Assembly: GCA_018396565.1 (NCBI GenBank)
Contig: JAGTQO010000005.1
Coordinates: 5,579-34,469, forward strand
Length of the DNA: 28,891 nt
DNA from: Candidatus Bathyarchaeota archaeon
GTDB taxonomy: Archaea; Thermoproteota; Bathyarchaeia; 40CM-2-53-6; RBG-13-38-9
Direction: 5' to 3'
Shown here: positions 1 through 7,109 of the stretch, one piece after another
Layout of the letters: each line of letters begins with the position of its first letter
Numbering within the stretch: position 1 is the first letter of the stretch
Notes under the pieces: generated by a model
What the model saw: the letters and a program-made list of their open reading frames with translations, nothing else
Told to the model about the DNA's origin: nothing
Database searches by the model: none
Made by a program: the position numbers and the translations under genes

Positions 1-95
1 TCCAAAGAGTTTTCTACATCATTTCCAGCGATACTTTTCCATAAAGATACTTTTATATTGCAAATAAATGTTTTAGTACAGAATGGTGAACTACA

Positions 96-563
96 GTGAA
101 CGTGGCCTTAATAGGATTGGCATTCGTGAGACTGATTCTTGGCATAGTATTTGCAGTCGCAGCTTTATACATTGCATCATCAGTGTTAGGTCGATTGACT
201 AAAGGTATTGACGATTGGGCTGAAATCGGTAGAGGGAATATTGCTGTCGCAATATTCATGGGAGGCATATTCATCTCTGTAGCTACCATAATTGCTCCAG
301 GAATATCCGGACTTTTCACTAGATGGGATGCACTAGCGATAACTATAGGCTTCATACAGCTTATAATAGCTTTAGCTTTGGCTATGAGTATGCAGTATGT
401 AGCGCTTTCAGTATTTGGCAAGTTAACGAAGGAACTCGACGAATGGAGTGAATTGAAGAAGGGCAACGTGGCAGTAGGGATAACCATGGCAGCGATAGTC
501 ATAGCTGTAGCTGCAGTGGTAGTGAAAGGTGTCGAGACATTGATAGAAGCAGTCTTCGCTTAA
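96..563 (+). CDS. DUF350-like integral membrane protein
   Basis: This is a 155-residue, strongly hydrophobic protein built as two tandem halves. Each half has a helix pair around a conserved acidic loop: LTKGIDDWAEIGRGN near residue 35 and LTKELDEWSELKKGN near residue 110, each followed by an AVAI/AVGI-type helix. This internal duplication is the hallmark of the DUF350 (UPF0719, YjfL-like) family, whose function is unknown. Four membrane segments are likely. The start is GTG at 96, preceded by GGTGA at 85-89 with a 6-nt spacer; the nearby ATG at 83 is out of frame. A TATA-like stretch lies around 50-60. The gene is monocistronic and converges with the next gene across a T/A-rich spacer. Family assignment is by pattern only. 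Confidence 0.8.
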   Translation: MNVALIGLAFVRLILGIVFAVAALYIASSVLGRLTKGIDDWAEIGRGNIAVAIFMGGIFISVATIIAPGISGLFTRWDALAITIGFIQLIIALALAMSMQYVALSVFGKLTKELDEWSELKKGNVAVGITMAAIVIAVAAVVVKGVETLIEAVFA

Positions 564-567
564 CTCC

Positions 568-588
568 TCTTTTTAAAAAAATTAAATA
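568..588. terminator. Convergent T-run/A-run terminator
   Basis: Directly after the stop of the DUF350-like gene there is a run of T followed by a run of A (CTTTTTAAAAAAATT). It lies between two converging genes and reads as a T-tract on both strands, which is the usual archaeal termination signal. Inferred from position and composition only. Confidence 0.45.
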
Positions 589-627
589 ATAGAAATTCTT
601 GGCTAGAAATCGCAGAAATCAGTTTGC

Positions 628-1617
628 TTAACCGGAGGTCGCGCTACCGCATTTGGTGCAGTAACGTGAGTCCGGCTTCAATTGTTCGCCGCAATTGAGA
701 CAGTAGATTACTCCAGCAGCTTGGTCGATAGGCCTCCGTAATTGGGGTAGGTGAGGGGCTTTCTCTCTAGCCTTCAATTTCTGCCTTCTGAAGATCACCA
801 ATCCTCCGACGAGAACAGCTGCAATCACTATGGCAAATATTGGAAGCATGTAAGTTTCCGTCAGTATTCCGGTGAATGTTGGCGGGGGTGTCGGTGTTTT
901 CTCTGGTACCGTAGTAGGTGGCGGTTTAGGTGTGGTTGGTGTAGGGGTCCTTGTAGGTGTTGGAGTTACAGTTGGTGTTGGTGATGTCGGTGTTTTAGGG
1001 GCCTCCGAATATTCTAGGCTTATGTCATCCCAGAAGGGAATTGGGTCGGATGTTGGATAAGACCAGATCTTTATCTTTATCTTCTGTACATCATCGATTC
1101 TAATCGTCTTATAATATTTAGTGAAGTCTTCTCTTAAATTTCTCTCAACGAATATCCATTGGTCGCGTTGGAGCTCGCCAGTCAAAATAATCTTCGTGTC
1201 ATTAGCCTCTCTATTTGGTCCACTGACATAGTATGAGATGTTCTTCTCAAAAGAAGATGAAATAATTGTAATGGTGATCGCTGCATCCGTCTTACCACGT
1301 TCAGTTCCGTAGACGCTACTCAAATATATCCAGAAGCGTAGAACTGGGTTTAAGGGCGGCTCAACATTTACAGTCTGCCATGCGCTTCCTCCGTAAGTTC
1401 TTAAAGCATATCTTCCTGAGTGTACATGTGCATCGGAAATAGCCGCTTCAACTCCGGATCTAAGCCAGAATTCTATGCCCTGCTCGAAATCTCCATTCTT
1501 AATCGGTTGACTGCTGCAACTAGCATATCCCATAGATGATAATGTTAAGATGAATAAGCTCAAAAAACAAATGCGGACTATTGATCTCAAGGTTATTCTA
1601 ACAAACCTCCTTAACAT
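628..1617 (-). CDS. Secreted-domain membrane protein with cytoplasmic zinc ribbon
   Basis: The 329-residue protein has four visible parts. An N-terminal signal sequence ends near residue 33 (SSMGYAS). An extracellular beta-rich domain follows (about 34-205), with a NGDFEQG...W start typical of carbohydrate-binding-like jelly rolls. Next comes a Thr/Pro-rich stalk (about 210-250) and one membrane helix (about 257-277). The cytoplasmic tail ends in a CLNC-x10-CTKC zinc ribbon (Cys 306, 309, 320, 323). The topology suggests an outside ligand-binding domain tethered to an inside zinc module; the ligand is unknown. A TATA box centred about 26 nt upstream of the ATG implies a leaderless mRNA. An AGGAGGT inside codons 3-5 could instead serve a downstream TTG, which would shorten the signal peptide to about 24 residues. 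Confidence 0.8.
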   Translation of the reverse strand: MLRRFVRITLRSIVRICFLSLFILTLSSMGYASCSSQPIKNGDFEQGIEFWLRSGVEAAISDAHVHSGRYALRTYGGSAWQTVNVEPPLNPVLRFWIYLSSVYGTERGKTDAAITITIISSSFEKNISYYVSGPNREANDTKIILTGELQRDQWIFVERNLREDFTKYYKTIRIDDVQKIKIKIWSYPTSDPIPFWDDISLEYSEAPKTPTSPTPTVTPTPTRTPTPTTPKPPPTTVPEKTPTPPPTFTGILTETYMLPIFAIVIAAVLVGGLVIFRRQKLKAREKAPHLPQLRRPIDQAAGVIYCLNCGEQLKPDSRYCTKCGSATSG

Positions 1618-1637
1618 TGTAATTGTAATTATGTTTC

Positions 1638-1649
1638 AATATATAATTC
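1638..1649 (-). promoter_or_regulatory. TATA box for a leaderless transcript
   Basis: The minus strand reads GAATTATATATTG, centred about 26 nt before the ATG at 1617. That is the normal TATA-to-start distance in archaea, so transcription should begin at or next to the start codon. Confidence 0.5.
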
Positions 1650-1734
1650 ATTCCATACAGCTTAAAAAATGTACAATCTCTGATATGCCCTGACAGTTCA
1701 CATATAGATTCCCATATTGAATAATTAGGATTTC

Positions 1735-2643
1735 TCAGTATGCTTTTGCAATCTCCATCTTCCTGAGGTCTTTCCCTGAGCGATATGTGATCTGCCAGTG
1801 TGGCATCCAAGCCAGCGCCATGAGATTCACTTCAATATCGCTTCTCTTAGGTCTGATACGGACCTCCTGCAGAGTCTTGATAGTCTCGTCCCAGCGTGCG
1901 CTTATCTTCGAAGCTTCCTCCTTAAGCTCCTTTTCTAACTCTTCGATCTCTTGCCGGAGTGTTTTGGCGTTTTCCTCTGCCATTTCGTAACGCATCTTAG
2001 CTGAGGTGCTTTGGCGATACTTGCTCAATGCTGTAGATGCGGCCCTTGTCGAACGTCGACCCAGAAAGACTCCTAGAACAGACTCTCCGACAGATACAAG
2101 AACCTCTCGCTTCCGAGTTTCAGCATCAGCCTTCTTCTCGGCTATGATTGATTCGGCTCGACGCAGACGCTCACGGAGAGTTCCGAGACGTGCCTCATAC
2201 CGTTTTGTGAGCCTGTCGACTTCCAGGTCCCTCTGTTCACGTGCAAGTTGGTTCAAGCGCAGTTGGAATTCACGTTCGCCTTCATGTGGTCGCGAATATA
2301 ACTTAAGAACCGGGCTGAAGAGTAGTCTCAGGCTGCTCTCTCTGTATAGGTAGTCGGTCAACTCGTCTTTGAGAGCGTCGAACCGATGCTTATCATTAAT
2401 CCATTCCGGGACTTGCTCGAACTTGGCTTCTGGCTCAGGGTGGCTCATCAGCTCCCGTTGATCTATTTCAAGTTTCTGCGCTTCTTCCCATCTTATCCCG
2501 CCACTCTCTCTTTGCACCTGACTGATCAGGCTGAAGTCTTGCACCTCACTCAAGTTCAACTTTCGATCCTCGAAGTGGATACGGCCCATCGCAAGCACAT
2601 TTGGAAAATAGAGTAAGCTCTGCCCTTCCAATTGAACAGGCAA
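1735..2643 (-). CDS. C-terminal part of a frameshifted HerA-like ATPase
   Basis: This is the detached C-terminal part of the ATPase encoded just upstream. Its frame stays open back to 2838, before the apparent TTG start at 2643. The extra codons include RQIPPSIAPQIQSLYIPA, which resembles the linker-to-second-domain junction of full-length proteins of this family. Residues about 95-260 are highly charged and heptad-like, consistent with a long coiled coil. The end (IEVNLMALAWMPHWQI) resembles the usual C-terminus of these roughly 800-residue ATP-binding proteins. No independent promoter or Shine-Dalgarno sequence is seen at 2643. I therefore treat it as part of one gene broken by a one-base shift, by sequencing or assembly error or by real decay. 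Confidence 0.7.
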   Translation of the reverse strand: MPVQLEGQSLLYFPNVLAMGRIHFEDRKLNLSEVQDFSLISQVQRESGGIRWEEAQKLEIDQRELMSHPEPEAKFEQVPEWINDKHRFDALKDELTDYLYRESSLRLLFSPVLKLYSRPHEGEREFQLRLNQLAREQRDLEVDRLTKRYEARLGTLRERLRRAESIIAEKKADAETRKREVLVSVGESVLGVFLGRRSTRAASTALSKYRQSTSAKMRYEMAEENAKTLRQEIEELEKELKEEASKISARWDETIKTLQEVRIRPKRSDIEVNLMALAWMPHWQITYRSGKDLRKMEIAKAY

Positions 2644-2684
2644 ACCTTCCCGCCTCTCAATATTTCCAATGATCGCTGCCGGCT

Positions 2685-4250
2685 TTATTCGAGCTGGTAT
2701 GTAGAGGGACTGGATCTGAGGTGCGATAGATGGGGGGATTTGGCGAACTCCATTCGAGTATTGAAGCCATACGTTGCGGGGGTCGGCCTGGTCCGTGAAT
2801 AACCGGCCACCGTGAGGGACGAAACAGTCTGTTGGTCAGGCTTCCTGTCCCGCATCAGATCTTTTACTTGGAGCCGGGTGAGGGGGCCTCGAAGGTAACT
2901 CATCGCCCAACGTGTCTGAAAGGTCACCGGCGCCTCTTCATGAACATTATGTAACAGAAATACTCTGTTCGTCAATGATGAGATGATGCGACTCAACTCA
3001 TCCCTATTGAGGGGCTGCCCAGCCGTTGATGATACGCCTTCTAGCCCATCCAGTAACCGCATCTTGTCCCTCTCGGTCTGAAGCCTGCCTATAAACCAGG
3101 TTCCAGCGTTCGCCAGTCCTTTATAATCAAGGTCTGCAGGGTTCTGTGTTGTCAAAACGATGCCTAAGCCAAATGCTCTAGCCTGCTTGAGTAAAGTCAA
3201 CATGGGCTGCTTGCTCGGTGGGTTGGCGACAGGCGGGAAGAAACCGAATATCTCATCCATATAGAAGATTGCACGTAGACTGGTTGTTCCAGGTTGGGCT
3301 CGCATCCACATGATTATCTGGTTGAGAAAGATAGTCAAGAAAAACATGCGTTCTGGATCGCTCAGGTGAGCGAGGTAGAAGATTGAGTGTCTGGTCTTGC
3401 CTTCCGGGGTACTCATGAAACCAGGTATGTCAAGCGGCTGCCCAACCAACCAGTTTTGGAAGCTGGGAGCCGCTATGATGTTATTCAATCTCAATGCAAG
3501 CTCAGATCGTTCCTTCTTTGGATAGAACGTATCTACATCGAAGGCTCCTAACTGACGTATCGGTGGATGCTGTATTGATTGAATGAGCCTCAATAGGTCC
3601 AGGTCTTCTCGATTTCGCCAGAAGTATTCGAAGAGGTTTGCAAGCAGTATGTGCTCTCTGGACCTGACTGGGTCAGCGTCGACTCCGATTAGGCCAAGAA
3701 GCGCTCTTACCGTTCCTTGAATTCTTTCGCGGAGCAGTTCAGATTCGCTTTCCCAACTCAGGTCTGGTGCCGCGAACGATTGCAGGATCGAGACTGGAAC
3801 GCCGGCGTCGCTGCCAGGCGTATATATGACGAAGTCCGCTGAATCCTTCAGGAGTTTAATCCTTTCACCGTTCTGCCCCCATTGGGCAAGTCCGTTTCGC
3901 CATAATTCAGCCTGCTGGGCCGCAAATTCATCCTCACTGAGACCTTTGCGTCTCGCGTCGTCTATGTTGATCCATGGTCTGAAGTCCTCAGGCTTAAGGT
4001 TAGGGAATGTCAACAGTATGTTGGTGATGTCTCCTTTGGGGTCGACTATTATGGCTGGGACACGATCGATCGCCGCCTCTTCAAGGAGATCTATGCATAG
4101 ACCTGTCTTTCCACTGCCCGTCATCCCTACGCAGACCGCATGAGTTGTGAGGTCTCTAGCATCATACATCAATAGCCGGTCCAGAAGTCGACCAGTCTTG
4201 AGATCATATTCCTTGCCAAGGTAGAATGCGCCGAGCTTTTCAAACTCCAT
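2685..4250 (-). CDS. HerA/FtsK-like ATPase (DUF87 type), N-terminal part
   Basis: This is a P-loop ATPase of the HerA/FtsK superfamily. Walker A is GMTGSGKT at residues 42-49. A VDPKGD motif follows at 70-75, as in type IV coupling and HerA-like proteins. Walker B is AIFYMDE at about 327-333, and the sensor-like TTQNPADLDYKGL lies near 375. Such proteins form ring-shaped ATPases that act on DNA or are linked to membranes; the substrate here is unknown. The last 40 or so residues (from about GYSRTRPTP) are out-of-frame read-through, because the family's C-terminal domain continues in the -strand frame of the 1735-2838 ORF. G5 (2777-2781) and G6 (2732-2737) homopolymers in the overlap are likely indel sites. 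The ATG at 4250 is followed by a clean reading frame. No nuclease such as NurA lies next to it. Confidence 0.85.
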   Translation of the reverse strand: MEFEKLGAFYLGKEYDLKTGRLLDRLLMYDARDLTTHAVCVGMTGSGKTGLCIDLLEEAAIDRVPAIIVDPKGDITNILLTFPNLKPEDFRPWINIDDARRKGLSEDEFAAQQAELWRNGLAQWGQNGERIKLLKDSADFVIYTPGSDAGVPVSILQSFAAPDLSWESESELLRERIQGTVRALLGLIGVDADPVRSREHILLANLFEYFWRNREDLDLLRLIQSIQHPPIRQLGAFDVDTFYPKKERSELALRLNNIIAAPSFQNWLVGQPLDIPGFMSTPEGKTRHSIFYLAHLSDPERMFFLTIFLNQIIMWMRAQPGTTSLRAIFYMDEIFGFFPPVANPPSKQPMLTLLKQARAFGLGIVLTTQNPADLDYKGLANAGTWFIGRLQTERDKMRLLDGLEGVSSTAGQPLNRDELSRIISSLTNRVFLLHNVHEEAPVTFQTRWAMSYLRGPLTRLQVKDLMRDRKPDQQTVSSLTVAGYSRTRPTPATYGFNTRMEFAKSPHLSHLRSSPSTYQLE

Positions 4251-4632
4251 AATTTCCCCTCAAAGGCGCCGATACATATTACCGTCCGAGCCAAATATTA
4301 ACCTACCCCATGTAACTGCGAATTGCATCCATGAATCGTTTCATGTCCCTCTACGTAGCGTGGTGGGGATAAGTTGGAGTCTGCGCCGCGAAGACGCCAG
4401 AGTTAACTCCACTGGTTAAAGATGGCAATTTGGCGTCTCTTTCTTTAAAGGAGCCCTGCGAAACAAGCGAGCTAAGATGCACATAATTGATGCTTCTCCT
4501 GTGGTGAGGCTTTCATGTTGAACCTCACCTATGCAGACACCATTTCAAACGCCCTCTTTTCGTGTAGATGAGAATTCTTGAAGATACGATGCCTGAGGAT
4601 GTTACAAAAAAATTGGGTTTGGATTAGGTAAT
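4251..4632. other. Intergenic region with potential RNA stems
   Basis: No credible ORF is present in this 380-nt stretch. It holds several inverted repeats. A 6-bp pair TGGAGT (4375-4380) with ACTCCA (4406-4411) interleaves with an 8-bp pair AGACGCCA (4392-4399) with TGGCGTCT (4431-4438). A 7-bp hairpin GGTGAGG...CCTCACC lies near 4503-4530. The first two stems overlap in the order of a pseudoknot. It could encode a structured RNA, but I recognise no family. Confidence 0.3.
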
Positions 4633-4635
4633 TGG

Positions 4636-4773
4636 TGCGGGGAGTGGGATTTGAACCCACGAAGGCCTTCGCCACAGGGTTCCCCAAGCATCATCTGATA
4701 CCTCCTAAGCTTGGCACATCGCTACTGCAAATAGCGATGCCCTGCCCCTTAGACCTGGCTCGGGTATCCCCGC
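4636..4773 (-). tRNA. tRNA-Leu (UAG), two predicted introns
   Basis: The acceptor stem is GCGGGGA/TCCCCGC with A73, and CCA is encoded at 4633-4635. The D-arm is CCC...GGG with the GAGCCAGGTCTAA loop typical of archaeal Leu. The T-arm is GTGGG-TTCAAAT-CCCAC, and a long variable arm (GGC-GAAG-GCC) marks it as class II. The anticodon stem is CAGGG/CCCTG, but the loop is interrupted. Removing 30 nt (4710-4739) and 23 nt (4680-4702) gives the canonical loop CTTAGGA, anticodon UAG, and a mature length of 85 nt. The first intron holds a perfect 8-bp hairpin CATCGCTA/TAGCGATG. CCAAGC just before the loop pairs with GCTTGG in the second intron. Ser is less likely because A73 and this D-loop are Leu-like. 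Exact splice sites may slide by one base. Confidence 0.85.
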
Positions 4774-4796
4774 CAGCTACAATACTGAGAGTATGG

Positions 4797-4811
4797 TATA
4801 TTTTTATTTAT
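4797..4811. promoter_or_regulatory. Shared A/T-rich promoter region
   Basis: TATATTTTTATTTAT lies about 27 nt upstream of the tRNA-Leu 5' end on the minus strand and about 30-40 nt upstream of the winged-helix gene on the plus strand. It could supply TATA elements to both divergent units. Confidence 0.45.
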
Positions 4812-4838
4812 TGAAGCTATTCTTGCGGGTGGGTAACT

Positions 4839-5180
4839 TTGATAAGTCTCTCCGAGACTATTTTAAGTCGTCCAGAGCTCGGAGAGGAGTTGAATATGGG
4901 TCGGGGGGAGGTTGAGAAGGGGAAGGACAATTACGTTCCAGCCTTCTGTAGAGTAGCCTGCTCGGATGTCAGCATCAGAATAGTCATGCATCTGGATAAG
5001 GTTGGGAGAGGTGTCTCAAGGGATGAGCTGATAAACCTCTCACTCTCCGGCAGCGATGGTATTCTCGACTATAATCTCGGTGAGTTAGTAAGGTTTGGGG
5101 TAATATCTCGGGAGAGTCCATATGTTCTGACTAAGCTCGGAGGGGAGATCGTTAAGAACTTAAAGAGGGTTCTTCCCTGA
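4839..5180 (+). CDS. Small winged-helix DNA-binding protein
   Basis: The protein has 113 residues. Residues about 45-113 have the helix-helix-helix-wing order of archaeal one-domain transcription factors: SIRIVMHLDKVGRGVSRDEL, then a recognition-like helix (DYNLGELVRFGVI) and a short wing (SRESPYVLTKLG). The N-terminal 40 residues are polar. The TTG start at 4839 has GGGTG 7 nt upstream. An ATG at 4896 would give a 94-residue protein that still contains the whole domain. It stands alone, divergent from tRNA-Leu, so its targets cannot be inferred from context. The fold call is by pattern and could be wrong in detail. Confidence 0.7.
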   Translation: MISLSETILSRPELGEELNMGRGEVEKGKDNYVPAFCRVACSDVSIRIVMHLDKVGRGVSRDELINLSLSGSDGILDYNLGELVRFGVISRESPYVLTKLGGEIVKNLKRVLP

Positions 5181-5283
5181 TATTTGTGGAAGGTAAGTTT
5201 AATCGAATTGCTTTATTGGTTAAGCCTCGGTGATTATGCACTCCTGGTTCGTCGAACTCCCAATAGACTCGTGTTTATTACAT

Positions 5284-6099
5284 CTACCTCAGGCTGAGTG
5301 CAGTCCTTCCTGGCGCTAGTATCAACCCAATGAGTATGAGGATTGAGCCGCCGACTAGGAACATTATACTCATGCCCATGAGCATAACTTGGTCCGATAC
5401 AACTTTGAGTCTGATGAGCCATTTTGGATCAGTCAACATCATCCCGACTCCAATCGATGCCATTATTATGCCTGGGAGCAACATTGCAACAGAGAACCTT
5501 CCCCCAGCCTCCTGAATAGGTACTGAACTCAACCTCCCCGAGAAGAATGTTGGGAAAGCAGAGTAAGCAGCCCTTATCAGGGGAGGCCCAAGAAGTAGGA
5601 CGAAAGGAAGCATTGTTACATACCACCAAGCTACCAGACCCAGCGAGACGTATATCCAAACATCCCTGAGAGCCACAGGAAGCGAGGCCTCGATGAATGC
5701 TCTGAAATAGACGTAGAGGAAGGCGACGATGAAGTTTCCTATCAGGAGGCTTACTTGGGTTGCTTTGATAAATTTCCTCCAACTGAACCTCTTAACGAGC
5801 ATCCCGAAGATATAGAAGCCGATGAAGTTTCCAGGGACGGCTGAAACTAGACTTCTGATATATATTTGTCCATGTTTCACTGAGTCTGCAATCAACGTTC
5901 CAATAGCTGCGCCTACCCCGCCTACGACTGGACCGAAGAGAGTTGAGAAGACTGCTGGGATTACCACTGCAGGTCTGAATTGTCCGAAGCCCCACGGTGA
6001 TGATATATAGGATGTCAGGTATGCTCCCATCGCGTAGAGGACGGCGCACATTGCGGATTGAGCGACGACCAGCGATATGGGTTCCTTCCTAGTTGACAA
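5284..6099 (-). CDS. ECF-type S-component-like membrane protein
   Basis: The 271-residue protein has about seven hydrophobic segments. The first 100 residues (MGAYLTSYI..GFGQFRPAVVIPAVFSTLFGPVVGGVGAAIGTLIAD, quoted with gaps) follow the layout of substrate-binding S components of energy-coupling factor transporters: a helix pair, an xRPA-type loop, then a G-rich helix ending in a charged residue. S components capture vitamins or metal ions and work with a shared ATPase module. No ECF ATPase or T component is present in this window. The C-terminal 100 residues add further membrane segments beyond the usual S-component length of about 180. The start is TTG at 6099, preceded by GGAGAGG. The substrate is unknown. 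Confidence 0.65.
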   Translation of the reverse strand: MSTRKEPISLVVAQSAMCAVLYAMGAYLTSYISSPWGFGQFRPAVVIPAVFSTLFGPVVGGVGAAIGTLIADSVKHGQIYIRSLVSAVPGNFIGFYIFGMLVKRFSWRKFIKATQVSLLIGNFIVAFLYVYFRAFIEASLPVALRDVWIYVSLGLVAWWYVTMLPFVLLLGPPLIRAAYSAFPTFFSGRLSSVPIQEAGGRFSVAMLLPGIIMASIGVGMMLTDPKWLIRLKVVSDQVMLMGMSIMFLVGGSILILIGLILAPGRTALSLR

Positions 6100-6219
6100 T
6101 GCCTATCCCTCTCCACATTTCAGTTAGCTAGTCAAGCAAATATAAGAGTTTAGTGTGGCCACTTAAATCTGGTTGAGACTAATCTTGTGGTGAGAGAGAA
6201 ATTCACGTTTATGGTTTGG

Positions 6220-6327
6220 TGCTCCGGGCGGGATTTTCAGCAACAATAGATGCTTTTGAACCCGCGTCGGCGGCTCGAGAGGCCGTCATACTCTCGGCTA
6301 TCATTAACCGGACTATACTACCGGAGC
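6220..6327 (-). tRNA. tRNA-Glu (CUC) with predicted T-loop and D-arm introns
   Basis: The acceptor is GCTCCGG/CCGGAGC with A73 and an encoded CCA (6217-6219). The anticodon arm has loop CTCTCGA, anticodon CUC, intact. The T-stem GCGGG/CCCGC encloses 28 nt instead of 7; removing 21 nt restores TTCAAAT. In the D-arm, removing 12 nt (TGATAGCCGAGA or a one-base slide) restores GTATAGTCCGGTTAAGTATGA, which closely matches known archaeal tRNA-Glu D-arms. Both removals give a 75-nt tRNA, normal for Glu. The T-loop insert can form an AGCA/TGCT hairpin. A TATA box (6355-6365) lies about 30 nt upstream. Position 27-43 is an A-C mismatch. Identity is secure; the D-arm intron is less certain than the T-loop one. 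Confidence 0.87.
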
Positions 6328-6354
6328 ACACGATCCACAGAATTCTTCGAATAT

Positions 6355-6365
6355 CTTTATAAATT
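6355..6365 (-). promoter_or_regulatory. TATA box of tRNA-Glu
   Basis: The minus strand reads AATTTATAAAG, about 30 nt before the tRNA 5' end at 6327, the expected distance for archaeal transcription initiation. Confidence 0.5.
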
Positions 6366-6424
6366 ATCCTAAGAGTCTTCGCTTTCCAGAGCCATATAGA
6401 CTATAGACTATTTACTTTTGCCGT

Positions 6425-6646
6425 TCAGGTTTGGATGAACCTTTTCGAAGCCAACTTGATATCTTCAGCCCTGACGGTTCTTCTGCCGGCGTGGGATGCT
6501 AACTCTATAGCGTCCTTGCTTATCTGAACAGCGATGTTCTCAATTATCTCTCTGAGGGTCTCGACGGCACCGTTTCCCACTCTTGCAGCCCCAGCCTTCT
6601 CTATGAGTCTATGTACGGCTGCTGTTGACAATTCACCTTCTGCCAT
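6425..6646 (-). CDS. Archaeal histone
   Basis: The 73-residue protein has the complete histone fold with no tails: helix 1 (AAVHRLIEKAGA), loop, long helix 2 (GAVETLREIIENIAVQISKDAIELASHAG), then RRTVRAEDIKLASKRF as loop 2 and helix 3. RRTV is the DNA-contacting loop 2 motif shared with HMfB-type histones. It dimerises and wraps chromosomal DNA. A good TATA box lies at 6678-6690, predicting a leader of about 12 nt. Alba, another chromatin protein, is encoded about 0.8 kb away, so the cell probably uses both. Confidence 0.97.
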   Translation of the reverse strand: MAEGELSTAAVHRLIEKAGAARVGNGAVETLREIIENIAVQISKDAIELASHAGRRTVRAEDIKLASKRFIQT

Positions 6647-6677
6647 AGATTTTTCCCTTCTACCTGTCAGAATGTCG

Positions 6678-6690
6678 TTATATATTTAAG
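6678..6690 (-). promoter_or_regulatory. TATA box of the histone gene
   Basis: The minus strand reads CTTAAATATATAA, centred about 38 nt before the histone ATG. It is one of the best matches to the archaeal TATA consensus in the window. Confidence 0.55.
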
Positions 6691-6728
6691 AATTTCCAAG
6701 ATCGAGTGAAGGATTTGCTTTTTCTCAC

Positions 6729-6986
6729 TCACATCTTGATAAGCCTATCGGGCTTCGGCTGGCCATGGTGGGCAAAGGCATCGAGCCTGTGAACCCACAG
6801 CCCCACCCCTTCCATATATGTTTTACCTGGCCTATAGCGCTCGGCATGCATCATGTGCTCAACATAGAAAGGATTAGGGTCATTGGCATAGACCTCCTCC
6901 ATCTGCGGAACCTTATCATTCCTGAAGAGCTTGCGAGCATCGAAAGCCTCCAAAGTCTTATAAATATATTTACAACTGTTCACCAT
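6729..6986 (-). CDS. Small hypothetical protein
   Basis: I do not recognise this 85-residue protein. It is soluble and rich in His, Met and Tyr near the centre and C-terminus (HMMHAERYRPGKTY, WVHRLDAFAHHG). The residue mix looks like real protein, whereas the ORF on the opposite strand over the same bases (6765-7004) looks like a shadow. The ATG at 6986 follows an A/T stretch without a clear Shine-Dalgarno sequence. The frame stays open upstream to 7046 but offers no better start. It is divergent from the S17e gene. The histidines hint at metal binding, but there is no recognisable motif to support that. Confidence 0.5.
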   Translation of the reverse strand: MVNSCKYIYKTLEAFDARKLFRNDKVPQMEEVYANDPNPFYVEHMMHAERYRPGKTYMEGVGLWVHRLDAFAHHGQPKPDRLIKM

Positions 6987-7109
6987 TTTTTGGAGAATCT
7001 CTAAGAGGCTTACAGGAACCCTGTCTTGCCGGTTTTTTTTGGCTCCCTAAACTTTTTTAGCCCCCTCCATGTTCTCTCCGTGAGTGGAAGAGTCTGCAGA
7101 TGGTGTCAT

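Noticed and set aside
872..1060. Plus-strand Gly/Val-rich ORF
   Set aside because: It is opposite the Thr/Pro stalk of the surface protein; the repeat composition is a shadow of that low-complexity coding sequence.
4560..4600. Possible C/D-box small RNA (GATGA-like and CTGA-like elements)
   Set aside because: The C-box match is imperfect, the spacing is wrong and no guide target was evident.
4636..4773. Assignment of the class II tRNA as tRNA-Ser
   Set aside because: Its discriminator is A and the D-arm plus the reconstructed loop CTTAGGA are Leu-like; archaeal tRNA-Ser normally has G73.
4632..4814. Plus-strand ORF beginning VRGVGFEPT
   Set aside because: It is the antisense translation of tRNA-Leu; GFEPT-type peptides are a common artefact over tRNA T-arms.
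6765..7004. Plus-strand ORF of 79 codons
   Set aside because: It lies opposite the better-supported small minus-strand gene and has poor protein-like composition.
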